Notes under the pieces: generated by a model
Told to the model about the DNA's origin: nothing
Seen by the model: only the letters and a program-made list of their open reading frames with translations
Database searches by the model: none
Translations under genes and position numbers: made by a program
NCBI RefSeq assembly: GCF_001570485.1
Contig: NZ_BCTA01000087.1
Location: 1 to 64,000 of the forward strand
Direction: 5' to 3'
Length of the DNA: 64,000 bases
Origin: Mycolicibacterium novocastrense
GTDB lineage: Bacteria > Actinomycetota > Actinomycetes > Mycobacteriales > Mycobacteriaceae
Shown here: positions 40,262 to 49,807 of the stretch, in pieces
Numbering within the stretch: position 1 is the first letter of the stretch
Layout: the number at the start of each line of letters is the position of its first letter

Positions 40262-41140
40262 ATGTCGTACCCCCAAGGACCACCCGGTAGCCCGGGATAC
40301 CCGCAAGCACACCAGCCGACCACCCAGTTCTCGGCGCCGACGCAGCAGTTCGGCAGGGCGCCGGAGAGCTCATCGACGGCGTCCGACGTCGCGAGCAAGC
40401 TGCCGATGTACCTGGCTGTCGCCGTGGCGCTGCTGGGGCTGGCGGTGTACCTCGCGAGCTTTGCGCCGTTGTTCACCATCTCCGCGTCGGATTTCCCGGG
40501 GCTGGGCAGCATCAGCGGAAGCTCGTTCGGTCTGGTGCTCGCCGTCGCGGCGTCACTCGTCGCGGGACTGCTCGCCGGAACGGCGCTCCTGCCCCGGCAA
40601 GGCGTCCACACCTCGGTGTACGCGGTGCTGGCGGTTGCGGCGTTCCTCCTCGTCATCGCCGAAGTGATCAACCGGCCCAGCGGTGCCGCGATCGATTGGG
40701 GCCTGTACCTGATCATCGCGTTCTCGCTGTTCCAGGCGATCGTCGCGGTGGCCGCGCTGTTGTTCGAGTCGGGCATCATCACTCCGCCGGCGCCGCGTCC
40801 GAAGTACGACCAGTCCTACGGACACCAGCAGTACGGCGCACCGAGCCCGTACTACGGACAGCAGGGCCAGCCGCAGCACGGCGGACCGCAGCAGCGGCCC
40901 GGATATCCGTCGACGTACCCAGGTGGCTATCCGGGCGGCCCGTCGACCGGCGGCTACCCCGGAGCCCCGCAACAGGGCCACCCCCAGGGGCAGCAGGGTC
41001 AACAGGGTCCGCCGACACCGCCGACCGGGTTCCCCGCCTACGGTCAACCGCCGTCGTCGTCTTCGCAGGCGTCGGAGGCGACGACTCAGGCTCCCCAACA
41101 ACCGTCGTCTTCCTCGCAGTCGGGTCCGCCGCCTTCCTGA
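40262..41140 (+). CDS. Rv0954-like proline/glutamine-rich membrane protein (DUF5336)
   Basis: A 292-residue protein: a Pro/Gln-rich N-terminus (MSYPQGPPGSPGYPQ), four hydrophobic segments (MYLAVAVALLGLAVYLASFAPLF; FGLVLAVAASLVAGLLAGTAL; YAVLAVAAFLLVIAEVI; WGLYLIIAFSLFQAIVAVAALLF), and a long Gly/Pro/Gln/Tyr-rich tail with GGYPG repeats. This organisation is that of M. tuberculosis Rv0954, a membrane antigen linked to the divisome. AGGAGA precedes ATG 40262. The low-complexity tail may act as a cytosolic scaffold; that is an inference. Confidence 0.86.
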   Translation: MSYPQGPPGSPGYPQAHQPTTQFSAPTQQFGRAPESSSTASDVASKLPMYLAVAVALLGLAVYLASFAPLFTISASDFPGLGSISGSSFGLVLAVAASLVAGLLAGTALLPRQGVHTSVYAVLAVAAFLLVIAEVINRPSGAAIDWGLYLIIAFSLFQAIVAVAALLFESGIITPPAPRPKYDQSYGHQQYGAPSPYYGQQGQPQHGGPQQRPGYPSTYPGGYPGGPSTGGYPGAPQQGHPQGQQGQQGPPTPPTGFPAYGQPPSSSSQASEATTQAPQQPSSSSQSGPPPS

Positions 41141-41211
41141 GGTGAGCCAGTAGTCTGAGCCGCGCGTGCGTCACCGCCGCACGGCAGCCTGACACAGGAG
41201 CGGCTCAACCA

Positions 41212-42681
41212 GTGGATCAACGGCCAGTCGGCGCACGCCAGGCGCGTGAGCTGCTTCGGGTCGCGTTCGGGCCGTCGTTGGTGGCGCTTGTCGTCATCGC
41301 GGCGATCGTGTTGTTGCAACTGCTGATCGCCAACAGCGACATGACCGGCGCCCTCGGGGCCATCGCCAGCATGTGGCTCGGCGTACATCTGGTGCCCGTG
41401 TCCATCGGCGGCGCCGAGCTCGGGGTGATGCCGCTGATGCCCGCTCTGGCGATGGTATGGGGCACGGCCCGCACGACCGCCGCGGCGACCGGTCCGAACG
41501 CCTCGTGGTTCGTGACGCGCTGGGTGGTTGCCTCGGCGTTGGGCGGTCCGCTGCTGATCGCGGCGATCGCGCTGGCCGTCGTGCACGACGCCGCTTCGGT
41601 GCTCACCGAACTGCAGACACCGCACGCGTTGCGGGCCTTCGGCGGTGTGCTGGCCGTGCACGCGATCGGCGCCGTGGTGGGGGTCGGGTCCCGGGTCGGC
41701 ACGCGGCTGATGGCTCCGACCTCGCTTCGGTTCTCGCTGCCCGCCTGGCTGCCGGATGCTTTCCGCGCCGCGGTCGCGGGTGTGCTCGCGCTCGTCGGCC
41801 TGTCGGGTGTGGTGATGGCGGGTTCGCTGATCGTGCACTGGTCGACGATGGACGAGCTCTACTCGATCACCGACTCCATGTTCGGACAGTTCAGCCTGAC
41901 CGTGCTGTCGGTGTTGTACATCCCGAACGTGCTGGTCGGAACGGCCGCGGTGGCCGTCGGGTCCAGCGCACACGTCGGGCTCGCCACCTTCAGTTCCTTC
42001 ACGGTGTTCGGCGGCGACATTCCGGCGCTTCCGGTGCTGGCGGCGGTGCCCTCGCCGCCGCTGGGCCCGGTGTGGGTGGCGTTGCTCATCGTCGCGGCGG
42101 CGTCGGCGGTCGCGGTCGGGCAGCAGTGCGCACGACATCCGCTTCCGCTCGGCCCGGCGTTGGGCAAGCTGGTCGTCGCGTCGGCTCTGGCGGCGCTGAC
42201 CATGGCGCTACTCGGCTACGCCGGCGGTGGGCGGCTGGGCAACTTCGGCGACGTCGGCGTCGATCAGGCGACGTTCGGGCCCGCGGTGTTCCTCTGGTTC
42301 GCCGGAATCGGAGCGTTGACGGTGGTGATGGCCGGCGGCATCGCCCGAAGGCCGCGCGCGCCCAAGGCGGTCGTCGACCCCGACTCCGACCCCGACTCCG
42401 ACGTCGACCCTGACGCGGAGGCCGAGGCGGAGGCAGATGCGGCACCCGAACCCGAACCCGAACCGGAATCCGATGATGTCGAACCGGAACTCGCCACCGA
42501 GGTCGTCGGCGATGAACCCCTCGAAGCCGAAATCAGGGATAACGCGGGCACCGAAGCCGACCAGGTCGAGGCCCCCGCCGACCTGCCGAACGACGCCGCG
42601 AACGACGCCGCGAACGACGTCGTCGAGGACCCCGAAGAGCACTTCATGGCGGACGACGACGGCCCGCCCGGCACCCATTAG
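41212..42681 (+). CDS. perM: Cell-division/persistence membrane protein PerM (Rv0955, DUF6350)
   Basis: A 489-residue multi-pass protein: at least eight hydrophobic helices between residues ~20 and 380 (ALVVIAAIVLLQLLI; AGVLALVGLSGVVMAGSLIV; VALLIVAAASAVAVG; LASALAALTMALLGYAGG), then a ~110-residue strongly acidic Asp/Glu/Pro tail. It follows the Rv0954-like gene and precedes purN as in M. tuberculosis, where PerM (Rv0955) is reported to stabilise FtsB and support chronic infection. GTG 41212 is the first possible start. Confidence 0.85.
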   Translation: MDQRPVGARQARELLRVAFGPSLVALVVIAAIVLLQLLIANSDMTGALGAIASMWLGVHLVPVSIGGAELGVMPLMPALAMVWGTARTTAAATGPNASWFVTRWVVASALGGPLLIAAIALAVVHDAASVLTELQTPHALRAFGGVLAVHAIGAVVGVGSRVGTRLMAPTSLRFSLPAWLPDAFRAAVAGVLALVGLSGVVMAGSLIVHWSTMDELYSITDSMFGQFSLTVLSVLYIPNVLVGTAAVAVGSSAHVGLATFSSFTVFGGDIPALPVLAAVPSPPLGPVWVALLIVAAASAVAVGQQCARHPLPLGPALGKLVVASALAALTMALLGYAGGGRLGNFGDVGVDQATFGPAVFLWFAGIGALTVVMAGGIARRPRAPKAVVDPDSDPDSDVDPDAEAEAEADAAPEPEPEPESDDVEPELATEVVGDEPLEAEIRDNAGTEADQVEAPADLPNDAANDAANDVVEDPEEHFMADDDGPPGTH

Positions 42682-42691
42682 GCTGCCAGGC

Positions 42692-43321
42692 GTGCAGCAA
42701 CCCCTCCGCGTACCGCCGAAGGTTCCTGCACGGGTCGTGGTGCTGGCGTCGGGGACCGGGTCGCTGCTGCAGTCGCTGCTGGACGCCACCGCGGGCGACT
42801 ATCCCGCATCGATCGTCGCCGTCGGTGTGGACCGCGACTGCGCCGCCGTCGACATCGCCGCGGCCGCATCGGTTCCGACCTTCACCGTGCGCCTGCGCGA
42901 CTACCCGGACCGGGCTGCGTGGGACGCCGCGATCACCGAAGCCACCGCCGCGCACGAGCCCGACCTGATCGTCTCGGCTGGCTTCATGAAAATCCTTGGG
43001 CCGCACTTCCTTTCGCGGTTCATGGGCCACATCATCAACACACATCCGGCGCTGCTGCCCGCCTTTCCGGGCGCACATGCGGTCGCCGATGCGCTTGCGT
43101 ACGGCGTCAAGGTGACCGGGTGCAGCGTGCATCTGGTCGACGCGGGAACCGACACGGGGCCGGTGTTGGCCCAGGAGGCGGTGCCCATCCTCGACGACGA
43201 CGACGAGGCGACACTGCACGAGCGGATCAAAGTCGTCGAACGACGGCTTCTGGCCGAAGTACTGGCCGCGGTGGCTGTCCGCGGTGTGACCTGGACGGGA
43301 CGAAAGGCGACATTGGGATGA
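42692..43321 (+). CDS. purN: Phosphoribosylglycinamide formyltransferase
   Basis: A 209-residue GAR transformylase (third step of purine synthesis, N10-formyl-THF dependent). Visible: VVLASGTGSLLQSLL (phosphate-binding loop), SAGFMKILGPHFL, the catalytic NTHPALLPAFPGAHAV (Asn and His) and HLVDAGTDTGPVLAQEAV (catalytic Asp). GTG 42692 is ten bases after the perM stop; its stop overlaps the purH start in ATGA, so the two purine genes are translationally coupled. Confidence 0.95.
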   Translation: MQQPLRVPPKVPARVVVLASGTGSLLQSLLDATAGDYPASIVAVGVDRDCAAVDIAAAASVPTFTVRLRDYPDRAAWDAAITEATAAHEPDLIVSAGFMKILGPHFLSRFMGHIINTHPALLPAFPGAHAVADALAYGVKVTGCSVHLVDAGTDTGPVLAQEAVPILDDDDEATLHERIKVVERRLLAEVLAAVAVRGVTWTGRKATLG

Positions 43322-44883
43322 CCGAAGGCAAGCGGCCGATTCGGCGGGCGTTGATCAGCGTCTACGACAAGACCGGCCTCGCCGAGCTGGCGCGCGGGCT
43401 GCACGAGGCCGGGGTCAGCATCGTCTCGACGGGATCGACCGCGAAAACCATTGCCGCCGCCGGTGTTCCGGTGACACCCGTGGAGGAGGTCACCGGCTTT
43501 CCCGAGGTGCTCGACGGTCGAGTCAAGACCTTGCACCCGCGTGTGCACGCCGGACTGCTCGCCGATCAGCGCAAGCCCGAACATGTCTCGGCGCTGGCCG
43601 ATCTCGGTGTCGAGGCCTTCGAACTCGTCGTGGTCAACCTGTACCCCTTCGCCGAGACCGTCGCCTCCGGCGCGAGCATCGACGAATGCGTCGAGCAGAT
43701 CGATATCGGCGGTCCGTCGATGGTTCGGGCCGCCGCGAAGAACCACCCCAGCGTCGCGGTGGCCGTCGACCCGCTGGGCTACGACGGCGTGCTCGCCGCG
43801 GTGCGGTCCGGCGGGTTCACCCTGGCCGAACGAAAGATCCTGGCGTCTCTGGCCTTTCGGCACACAGCCGAATACGACGTCGCCGTTGCCTCCTGGATGG
43901 GTGCCGTTCTCGCGCCGGAGGAGCCGGCTCAGAAGCTGCCCGCGTGGGTGGGTGGCACGTGGCGGCGCAGCGCCGTCTTGCGTTACGGCGAGAACCCCCA
44001 CCAGCAGGCCGCGCTCTACCGTGACGACGCCGGGTGGCCGGGCCTGGCGCAGGCCGAGCAGTTGCACGGCAAGGAGATGTCCTACAACAACTACACAGAC
44101 GCCGACGCCGCCTGGCGCGCCGCCTTCGACCACCCCGAGATCTGTGTGGCGATCATCAAGCACGCCAACCCGTGCGGTATCGCGATCTCGTCGCGGTCGG
44201 TGGCCGATGCGCACCGCAAGGCCCACGAATGCGATCCGCTCTCAGCGTTCGGCGGTGTGATCGCGGCCAACACCGCGGTGTCGGTCGAGATGGCCGAAAC
44301 CGTCGCCGACATCTTCACCGAGGTGATCATCGCGCCCGCCTATGAAGCCGGCGCGGTGGAGGTGCTCACCCGGAAGAAGAACATCCGGGTGCTGGTGGCG
44401 TCCGAACCGCAGCCGGGGGGGACCGAGTTCCGCCAGGTCAGCGGTGGCCTGCTGGTACAGCAGCGCGACGAGTTCACCGCTGACGGCGACGACCCGCTCA
44501 ACTGGACGCTGGCCACCGGCGAGCCCGCCGATCCGGCGACGCTGGCCGACCTGAAGTTCGCGTGGCGGGTGTGCCGGGCGGTCAAGTCGAACGCGATCGT
44601 CGTCGCCGCGGACGGCGCCACCGTCGGCGTCGGTATGGGCCAGGTGAACCGCGTCGACGCGGCTCGGCTCGCGGTGCAGCGCGCCGGCGACCGGGTGCGC
44701 GGCGCGGTCGCCGCCTCCGACGCGTTCTTCCCGTTCCCCGACGGGCTGGAAGTGCTGACCGAGGGCGGCGTGAAGGCGATCATCCACCCGGGCGGCTCCG
44801 TTCGCGACGAGCAGGTCACCGAAGCCGCTGCCAGAGCGGGTATCTCGCTCTATCTCAGTGGGGCGCGTCACTTCGCGCACTGA
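43318..44883 (+). CDS. purH: Bifunctional AICAR transformylase / IMP cyclohydrolase
   Basis: A 521-residue protein for the last two steps to IMP. The N-terminal IMP cyclohydrolase domain (~1-200) has ALISVYDKTGLAELA, STGSTAKTI and GRVKTLHPRVHAGLL; the C-terminal transformylase has RYGENPHQQAALY and the catalytic Lys-His of IIKHANPCGIA, ending in GGSVRDEQVTEAA. ATG 43318 overlaps purN by four bases. Confidence 0.97.
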   Translation: MTEGKRPIRRALISVYDKTGLAELARGLHEAGVSIVSTGSTAKTIAAAGVPVTPVEEVTGFPEVLDGRVKTLHPRVHAGLLADQRKPEHVSALADLGVEAFELVVVNLYPFAETVASGASIDECVEQIDIGGPSMVRAAAKNHPSVAVAVDPLGYDGVLAAVRSGGFTLAERKILASLAFRHTAEYDVAVASWMGAVLAPEEPAQKLPAWVGGTWRRSAVLRYGENPHQQAALYRDDAGWPGLAQAEQLHGKEMSYNNYTDADAAWRAAFDHPEICVAIIKHANPCGIAISSRSVADAHRKAHECDPLSAFGGVIAANTAVSVEMAETVADIFTEVIIAPAYEAGAVEVLTRKKNIRVLVASEPQPGGTEFRQVSGGLLVQQRDEFTADGDDPLNWTLATGEPADPATLADLKFAWRVCRAVKSNAIVVAADGATVGVGMGQVNRVDAARLAVQRAGDRVRGAVAASDAFFPFPDGLEVLTEGGVKAIIHPGGSVRDEQVTEAAARAGISLYLSGARHFAH

Positions 44884-44922
44884 TGTCTGGTTGATCTCCG
44901 CCGAAGACGGCGGGAGGTGGTT

Positions 44923-45594
44923 ATGTTGCACAGCATGCCCACTGCGTCGCGTGCTGCCATCGCTCTCCTGCTGGCGACGGGTCTGCTGGTCTCCTGCACG
45001 CGGACCATCGACGACGCGCGCGCGGTCGCGGGTGACGACCTGTCGGCGGCGGCCGATTCCGGCGGACTCGACTCGTCGCAGTGCGAGGTCGTCGACGACC
45101 CTTTGACGACGATCCCGGCGAAAAACGACAACGAGCCGGTGATGCGGATCCCGACGCCGCCGGGATGGGTGCGGACCACGATGATGGATTCGGAGCTGAT
45201 CCGCTTCGCCATGCGCAACGACGATCTGACGGCGCAGGGGTTCACGCCGAACGTCGTGGTGACGCTCGAGAGCGCGCCGGGCGTGCAGGATGCGGGCCTG
45301 ATATTCACCAACATGCGCGACGCGCTCGAGTCGGGCATCGGCGCCACCGACGTGCGCGAAACCGAGCGCGCGCTGTGTGGGGTACCCGCCAGGACGTTCG
45401 ACTACCAGATGCCGGCGATGGGTAACGTCGCGCCGCACCCGGCCGTCGCGCTCGGCGCGGTGATGCGTACCGAGCGCCGGACTTTCGCGGTCAGCGTGAC
45501 CGTCCAGACCCTGGTCCCCGAGAACCCGACATATCAGCGCGACAGCGAGGCGATCCTCGACGGGTTCCAACTTCTGCCGCCGTCGGAGGGCTGA
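44923..45594 (+). CDS. LpqN/LpqT-family lipoprotein
   Basis: A 223-residue predicted lipoprotein: the signal peptide ASRAAIALLLATGLLVSC gives a lipobox LLVSC (Cys at about residue 25). The mature domain (MRIPTPPGWVRTTMM... GVPARTFDYQMP... LDGFQLLP) is typical of the mycobacterial LpqN/LpqT (PF10738) family of envelope lipoproteins. GGGAGG lies five bases before ATG 44923; GTG 44917 is inside that site and is rejected. Function is unknown beyond envelope localisation; LpqN of M. tuberculosis is a secreted host-interaction protein. Confidence 0.83.
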   Translation: MLHSMPTASRAAIALLLATGLLVSCTRTIDDARAVAGDDLSAAADSGGLDSSQCEVVDDPLTTIPAKNDNEPVMRIPTPPGWVRTTMMDSELIRFAMRNDDLTAQGFTPNVVVTLESAPGVQDAGLIFTNMRDALESGIGATDVRETERALCGVPARTFDYQMPAMGNVAPHPAVALGAVMRTERRTFAVSVTVQTLVPENPTYQRDSEAILDGFQLLPPSEG

Positions 45595-45653
45595 GTGGAC
45601 GCGGCGGGCATGGGGAACCCGCACGCGGGCGAGACAAGTCGTAGCTTGGAGTG

Positions 45654-47036
45654 GTGACTCAACCCCAAGATCTACCCCGCACCGTCGGCGAGCTGAGGGC
45701 CTCGGGCCATCGCGAGCGGGGCGTCAAGCAAGAAATCCGGGACAACCTGCTGGCCGCGCTGGCACAGGGACGTGATGCGTGGCCGGGCATCCTCGGCTTC
45801 GAGGACACCGTCATCCCTCAGCTGGAGCGCGCCCTGATCGCCGGCCACGACGTGGTGCTGCTCGGCGAACGCGGTCAGGGCAAGACGCGACTGCTGCGCG
45901 CGCTGACGGGTCTGCTCGATGAGTGGACCCCGGTGATCGCCGGTTCGGAGCTGGGCGAGCACCCGTACGTCCCGATCACCCCCGAGTCCATTCGCCGTGC
46001 CGCGGACTCGGGCGACGACCTGCCGATCGCGTGGCGGCACCGCAGCGAGCGCTACACCGAGAAGCTGGCCACCCCCGACACCAGCGTGGCCGACCTCGTC
46101 GGCGACATCGACCCGATCAAGGTGGCTGAGGGCCGCAGCCTCGGCGACCCGGAGACCATCGCCTACGGGCTGATTCCCAGGGCGCATCGGGGCATCGTCG
46201 CGATCAACGAGCTGCCCGACCTCGCCGAGCGCATCCAGGTGTCGATGCTCAACGTGATGGAGGAGCGCGACATCCAGGTGCGGGGTTACACGCTGCGGCT
46301 GCCGCTCGACGTGCTCGTCGTCGCCAGTGCCAACCCGGAGGACTACACCAACCGCGGCCGGATCATCACCCCGCTGAAGGACCGGTTCGGCGCCGAGATC
46401 CGCACGCATTACCCGCTGGAGCTTGCGGCAGAGGTCGGCGTCATAACGCAGGAGGCCCACCTGGCCGCCGAGGTGCCCGAGTACCTGCTGCAGGTGCTGG
46501 CGCGGTTCGCCCGATATCTGCGCGAGTCCCGCTCGATCGATCAGCGCTCGGGGGTGTCCGCGCGGTTCGCGATCGCCGCCGCCGAGACAATCGCCGCGGC
46601 CGCCCGCCACCGGTCGGCGGTGCTCGGTGAGGGGGAGCCGGTGGCCCGGGTGGTCGACCTGTCGACGGTGATCGACGTGCTGCGCGGCAAGCTCGAGTTT
46701 GAGTCCGGCGAAGAGGGCCGCGAGCAGGCGGTGCTCGAACACCTGCTGAGGCGCGCGACCGCCGACACGGCGCAGCGGCTGCTCGGTGGCATCGACGTCG
46801 GGCCTCTGGTGGTGGCGATCGAAAACGGCTCGGCGGTGACGACGGGTGAGCGCGTTTCGGCGCGCGAGGTGCTGGCCGCGGTGCCCGAGGTGCCCGCCAT
46901 CGCCGAGGTCCAGAAGCGGCTCGGCGCGACGAGTGACGGCCAGCGCGCGGCCGCCGTCGAGTTGGCGCTCGAGGCGCTGTATCTGGCCAAGCGCATCGAC
47001 AAGGTGTCCGGAGAAGGCGAAACGGTCTATGGCTGA
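45654..47036 (+). CDS. AAA+ ATPase of the MoxR/magnesium-chelatase type (Rv0958-like)
   Basis: A 460-residue ATPase. Walker A GERGQGKT (residues ~71-78), Walker B-type IVAINELPDL, sensor 1 VVASANPEDYTNRGR, and an arginine-finger region LKDRFGAEI. Such ATPases act with a von Willebrand A partner encoded next to them to remodel or insert metal into client proteins; the partner follows at 47135. True Mg-chelatase is unlikely because no chlorophyll pathway exists in mycobacteria. GTG 45654 is preferred to GTG 45651; both lack a strong ribosome site. Confidence 0.87.
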   Translation: MTQPQDLPRTVGELRASGHRERGVKQEIRDNLLAALAQGRDAWPGILGFEDTVIPQLERALIAGHDVVLLGERGQGKTRLLRALTGLLDEWTPVIAGSELGEHPYVPITPESIRRAADSGDDLPIAWRHRSERYTEKLATPDTSVADLVGDIDPIKVAEGRSLGDPETIAYGLIPRAHRGIVAINELPDLAERIQVSMLNVMEERDIQVRGYTLRLPLDVLVVASANPEDYTNRGRIITPLKDRFGAEIRTHYPLELAAEVGVITQEAHLAAEVPEYLLQVLARFARYLRESRSIDQRSGVSARFAIAAAETIAAAARHRSAVLGEGEPVARVVDLSTVIDVLRGKLEFESGEEGREQAVLEHLLRRATADTAQRLLGGIDVGPLVVAIENGSAVTTGERVSAREVLAAVPEVPAIAEVQKRLGATSDGQRAAAVELALEALYLAKRIDKVSGEGETVYG

Positions 47037-47060
47037 CCATGTCTCGTGGTGCGGGCCCCA

Positions 47061-47109
47061 GTGTGAATCTGACGACGGAAAGCGCCGGATAACGTCGTCA
47101 GGTTCACAC
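47061..47109. repeat. Long stem-loop between the MoxR-type and VWA genes
   Basis: Arms gtgtgaatctgacgacg (47061-47077) and cgtcgtcaggttcacac (47093-47109) pair over all 17 positions, with one G-U, around a 15-base loop. It sits in the 98-bp gap inside an obvious two-gene operon, so it may attenuate or stabilise the message, or be a dispersed palindromic element. Confidence 0.8.
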
Positions 47110-47134
47110 TCGAGGCGGTTGCGGGGTGCGGCCG

Positions 47135-49111
47135 GTGAGTAAGAGGACGTCGCGGTATTCGCGGTACACCGGCGGGCCCGACCCGCTGGCACCGCCGATC
47201 GACCTGCGCGAGGCGCTCGAGCAGATCGGGCAGGACGTGATGGAGGGCAGCTCGCCGCGGCGCGCGCTGTCCGAGCTGATGCGGCGCGGCACCAAGAACA
47301 TGCGCGGCGCCGACAAGCTCGCCGCCGAGGCCAATCGCCGTCGTCGGGAGTTGTTGCAGCGCAACAACCTCGACGGCACCCTCGCCGAGATCAAGAAGCT
47401 CCTCGACGAGGCGGTGCTGGCCGAGCGCAAGGAGCTGGCCCGCGCGCTGGACGACGACGCCCGCTTCCAGGAGATGCAGATCGAGAACCTGCCGCCGTCG
47501 CCGGCCAAGGCCGTGCAGGAGCTGTCCGACTACGACTGGCGATCGCAGGAAGCCCGCGAGAAGTACGAGCAGATCAAGGATCTGCTCGGCCGCGAGATGC
47601 TCGACCAGCGGTTCGCGGGCATGAAGGAGGCGCTGGAGAACGCCACCGACGAGGACCGTGCGCGCGTGAACGAGATGCTCGACGACCTCAACGATCTGCT
47701 GGACAAACATTCTCGGGGCGAGGACACCCAGCAAGACTTCGAGAATTTCATGGACAAGCACGGCGAGTTCTTCCCGGAGAACCCGCGCAATGTCGAGGAG
47801 TTGCTGGACTCGCTGGCCCAGCGCGCGGCCGCGGCGCAGCGGTTCCGCAACAGCCTGTCGGCCGAGCAGCGGGCTGAATTGGATGCACTGGCCCAACAGG
47901 CGTTCGGCTCGCCGTCGTTGATGAACGCGCTCAACCGGCTCGACGCGCATCTGCAGGCGGCGCGGCCGGGGGAGGACTGGACCGGTTCGTCGCGGTTCTC
48001 CGGGGACAACCCGCTCGGCATGGGCGAGGGCGCCCAGGCGATGCAGGACATCGCCGAACTCGAACAGCTCGCCGAGGCCCTGTCGCAGAGCTATGCCGGC
48101 GCCACGATGGAGGACGTCGACCTCGAAATGCTGGCCCGCCAACTCGGTGAGGACGCCGCCGTCGACGCGCGCACGCTTGCGGAGCTGGAACGGGCGCTGA
48201 TGGACCAGGGCTTCCTGGACCGTGGGTCCGACGGCCAGTGGCGGCTCTCGCCCAAGGCGATGCGCCAACTCGGGCAGACCGCACTACGTGATGTGGCGCA
48301 ACGTCTTTCGGGGCGGCACGGGGAGCGAGAGACCCGTCGCGCTGGTGCTGCGGGTGAGCTGACCGGTGCGACCCGACCGTGGGCGTTCGGCGACACGGAA
48401 CCGTGGAACGTCACCCGCACGCTCACCAACGCGGTACTGCGCAGCGCCGGTACGGGCACCGTCGAGCGTCCGCTGAAGATCACCGTCGAAGACGTCGAGG
48501 TCTCCGAGACCGAGACACGCACTCAGGCGGCGGTCGCGCTGTTGGTCGACACCTCGTTCTCGATGGTGATGGAAAACCGGTGGCTGCCGATGAAGCGCAC
48601 GGCGTTGGCGCTCAGCCACCTCGTCAGCACCCGGTTCCGCTCGGACGCGCTGCAGATCATCGCGTTCGGCCGCTACGCGCGCACGGTCACCGCGGCCGAG
48701 CTCACCGGCCTGGAGGGGGTGTACGAGCAGGGCACCAACCTTCATCACGCGCTGGCGCTGGCCGGACGGCATCTGCGCCGGCATCCCAACGCCCAGCCGG
48801 TGGTGCTCGTCGTCACCGACGGCGAACCGACAGCGCACTTGGAGAGCAGCCCGCACGGCGACCGCAGTTCTGCTGTGTTTTTTGACTACCCGCCGCACCC
48901 CCGGACGATCGCCCACACCGTCAAGGGCTTCGACGACGTCGCCGCGCTCGGCGCGCAGGTGACGATATTCCGGTTGGGCGACGATCCCGGGCTGGCCCGG
49001 TTCATCGACCAGGTGGCCCGCCGAGTGGAGGGCCGCGTCGTGGTTCCCGATCTCGACGGGTTGGGCGCCGCCGTCGTCGGCGACTATCTACGCTCGCGCC
49101 GACGCCGTTGA
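47135..49111 (+). CDS. VWA-domain protein, MoxR partner (Rv0959-like)
   Basis: A 658-residue protein. Residues ~1-330 are helical and highly charged with coiled-coil character (ADKLAAEANRRRRELLQRNN; DDLNDLLDKHSRGED). A C-terminal von Willebrand A domain starts at ~465 with the MIDAS motif DTSFS (Asp472, Ser474, Ser476) and VLVVTDGEPTAHL. It is the usual metal-dependent partner of the adjacent AAA+ ATPase. GTG 47135 (MSKRTS) is chosen over GTG 47126; the ribosome site is weak for both. Confidence 0.86.
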   Translation: MSKRTSRYSRYTGGPDPLAPPIDLREALEQIGQDVMEGSSPRRALSELMRRGTKNMRGADKLAAEANRRRRELLQRNNLDGTLAEIKKLLDEAVLAERKELARALDDDARFQEMQIENLPPSPAKAVQELSDYDWRSQEAREKYEQIKDLLGREMLDQRFAGMKEALENATDEDRARVNEMLDDLNDLLDKHSRGEDTQQDFENFMDKHGEFFPENPRNVEELLDSLAQRAAAAQRFRNSLSAEQRAELDALAQQAFGSPSLMNALNRLDAHLQAARPGEDWTGSSRFSGDNPLGMGEGAQAMQDIAELEQLAEALSQSYAGATMEDVDLEMLARQLGEDAAVDARTLAELERALMDQGFLDRGSDGQWRLSPKAMRQLGQTALRDVAQRLSGRHGERETRRAGAAGELTGATRPWAFGDTEPWNVTRTLTNAVLRSAGTGTVERPLKITVEDVEVSETETRTQAAVALLVDTSFSMVMENRWLPMKRTALALSHLVSTRFRSDALQIIAFGRYARTVTAAELTGLEGVYEQGTNLHHALALAGRHLRRHPNAQPVVLVVTDGEPTAHLESSPHGDRSSAVFFDYPPHPRTIAHTVKGFDDVAALGAQVTIFRLGDDPGLARFIDQVARRVEGRVVVPDLDGLGAAVVGDYLRSRRRR

Positions 49112-49132
49112 CTCGTCGCCTGTGCCCCTGGC

Positions 49133-49714
49133 TCAGGCGGCCTTGCGCTTCTTGCGCTTGACGGCCACCCGGCCCCACAACGAGAAACCGCGGATACACA
49201 CGCACGGTGCGCCCGGGGAGCCTTCGCCCTCAACGGCTTGGTCGAAGGTGCCCATCACCCCGACACCGCGCAGCTCGACGTTGACCTCCGGCGGAACCAG
49301 GATCGTCTGGCCGCCGAAAATCGAATACGCGTGGATCTCGACCTCCGGCGACGTGAAGTCGGCGTACCGCAAATCGACGACGCCGCCGCCGAAGAGCGCG
49401 AACGTGGTCATCCGTCGGGGCACGTTCCACCGACCGCGGCGTTCGAAGCCGCTCATGATCGCCAGCAGCATGGTCGACGGTGCGGGCCGGCAGGGGCCGC
49501 CGCTGCGCCCGCGGGTGAACGCGCCCGGCAGATCCGCCGAGATCCGGTCGAGCTCGTCGTAGGTTTGCGCGGCATATGCCTTGGTCAGGCGGTCCTCGTA
49601 CTCGTTGAGTTGCAGACGGCCCTGGGCGGCGGCGTCCGTGAGCAGCTGCGCCACCTGTATCCGGTCGGTGTCAGCAGCACGCATCGAACTGTTCCGCGAC
49701 GCTGGGTTGCTCAT
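49133..49714 (-). CDS. DUF1707 protein with LiaF-like C-terminus (Rv0966c-like)
   Basis: A 193-residue protein. Residues ~11-64 form a DUF1707 (SHOCT-like) domain: MRAADTDRIQVAQLLTDAAAQGRLQLNEYEDRL. The C-terminal half, TTFALFGGGVVDLRYADF then VEIHAYSIFGGQTILVPPEVNVELRGVGVMGTF, is a beta-helix-type repeat as in LiaF/YvqF C-terminal domains. Envelope-stress relatives sense cell-wall damage, but no membrane helix is present here. ATG 49714 is used; ATG 49684 could be the true start. Convergent to the VWA gene. Confidence 0.82.
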   Translation of the reverse strand: MSNPASRNSSMRAADTDRIQVAQLLTDAAAQGRLQLNEYEDRLTKAYAAQTYDELDRISADLPGAFTRGRSGGPCRPAPSTMLLAIMSGFERRGRWNVPRRMTTFALFGGGVVDLRYADFTSPEVEIHAYSIFGGQTILVPPEVNVELRGVGVMGTFDQAVEGEGSPGAPCVCIRGFSLWGRVAVKRKKRKAA

Positions 49715-49807
49715 CGGCTACGAGCCTACGACGAACCGTGGGACAAGCAAGAGCAGTGTCCAAACTGTGGCCTGACCGCATACGGCGAAGAATGTGGACA
49801 AGCCGAT

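Noticed and set aside
41086..42138. 350-codon minus-strand frame opposite perM
   Set aside because: Its His/Arg/Asp-rich composition is the mirror of hydrophobic membrane-protein codons on the plus strand; perM is strongly supported.
45654..49111. Magnesium chelatase for chlorophyll synthesis
   Set aside because: The ATPase and VWA pair resembles chelatase I and D subunits, but no H subunit or other chlorophyll genes exist; a MoxR-type chaperone pair is more likely.
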